Assembly: GCF_006542665.1 (NCBI RefSeq)
Contig: NZ_AP019735.1
Location: 620,001-684,000 of the forward strand
DNA length: 64,000 nt
Reading direction: 5' to 3'
From: Alistipes communis
GTDB taxonomy: Bacteria; Bacteroidota; Bacteroidia; Bacteroidales; Rikenellaceae
Positions 63,943 through 64,000 of the stretch are shown piece after piece. The notes beneath the pieces are model-generated. The model was not told the DNA's origin. It was given only the letters and a program-made list of their open reading frames with translations, and made no database searches. Both the position numbers and the translations under genes were made by a program. Numbering within the stretch: the first letter of the stretch is position 1; each line of letters starts with the position of its first letter.

Positions 63943-64000
63943 TCACTCCTTTTCGAGCCGGTCGATCTCGGCGAGCCATACCGCGGCGCTCGCATCCGAC
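63943..64000 (-). CDS. C-terminal end of an unidentified gene
   Basis: The minus-strand frame ending in TGA at 63943-63945 reads SDASAAVWLAEIDRLEKE with GC-rich codons, plausible as the C-terminus of a gene beginning outside the window. Too short to identify. Confidence 0.4.
   Translation of the reverse strand, partial: SDASAAVWLAEIDRLEKE

Overview
The window looks like a Bacteroidota chromosome, most likely Alistipes/Rikenellaceae. The backbone is GC-rich. Promoters are of the Bacteroidota type (TTTG/TTG, about 19-20 bp, then TAnnTTTG). The gene content fits as well: an Oar-type TonB-dependent receptor, DUF4493/PCMD cell-surface lipoproteins, a PorX-type regulator, futalosine-pathway MqnC and a 29-residue COX24-like ribosomal peptide. 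This taxonomic call is inference from content, not from a database match.

Layout. 1-4090: a divergent metallophosphoesterase (cut by the window edge), then an organophosphate/MFS transporter, a pentulose-phosphate 3-epimerase and a DeoR-type repressor, which read as a sugar-phosphate catabolic operon. 4320-14430: an AT-rich ~10 kb integrated island bounded by two tRNA-Phe copies. It carries a tyrosine recombinase, a ParB/Srx-fold protein, a helicase-like gene, small proteins, a candidate structured RNA and two surface lipoproteins, one of them a BspA-type leucine-rich-repeat protein. 14666-25528: a tight run of overlapping genes (glutaminyl cyclase, metH, metF, M20 amidohydrolase, RNase R, mqnC, a deoxyribosyltransferase-fold lipoprotein, a YqaA/DedA-like protein). 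25569-27683: secreted MsrBA, peroxiredoxin and thioredoxin, an oxidative-damage repair set. 27758-31168: the Oar-like receptor. 31432-42722 (minus strand): mfd, coaX, an outer-membrane protein, a TPR protein, lptC, a CNNM/CBS protein and a PpiD-like chaperone. 42776-45040: RNase E/G, the COX24-like peptide and HU. 45452-49244: PorX-like regulator, TsaE, a small membrane protein, a membrane-bound LytTR regulator and an SRPBCC protein. 49282-49998: a 152-bp tandem repeat array. 50130-51977: a TIR-MORN protein. 52045-54879: Nudix hydrolase and an S9 peptidase. 55105-62612: a surface-protein operon (DUF4493 lipoprotein, a 64-residue peptide with a 9-G tract, PCMD lipoproteins, two beta-barrel proteins). 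62686-63920: two paralogous DUF4923-like proteins. The edge holds the tail of one more gene.

Most notable. In the island, a single reading frame from 7341 to 9260 encodes a complete SF2 helicase-like protein but contains four TGA codons and no TAA or TAG. A second island gene (13578-14042) has one more TGA. Every one of the five sits where tryptophan reads naturally, for example in the Walker B motif VDE-(TGA)-H. Either Trp codons were preferentially lost or TGA is read through. The other standout is the TIR-MORN gene. It has an intact TIR active-site glutamate and 18 MORN repeats, its -33 box lies inside a palindrome, and it sits beside a hairpin-bearing 152-bp satellite array. A 9-G tract in a surface-locus peptide gene is a candidate phase-variation switch.

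Limits: functions come from motifs read by eye. No homology search, RNA folding or codon statistics were run.
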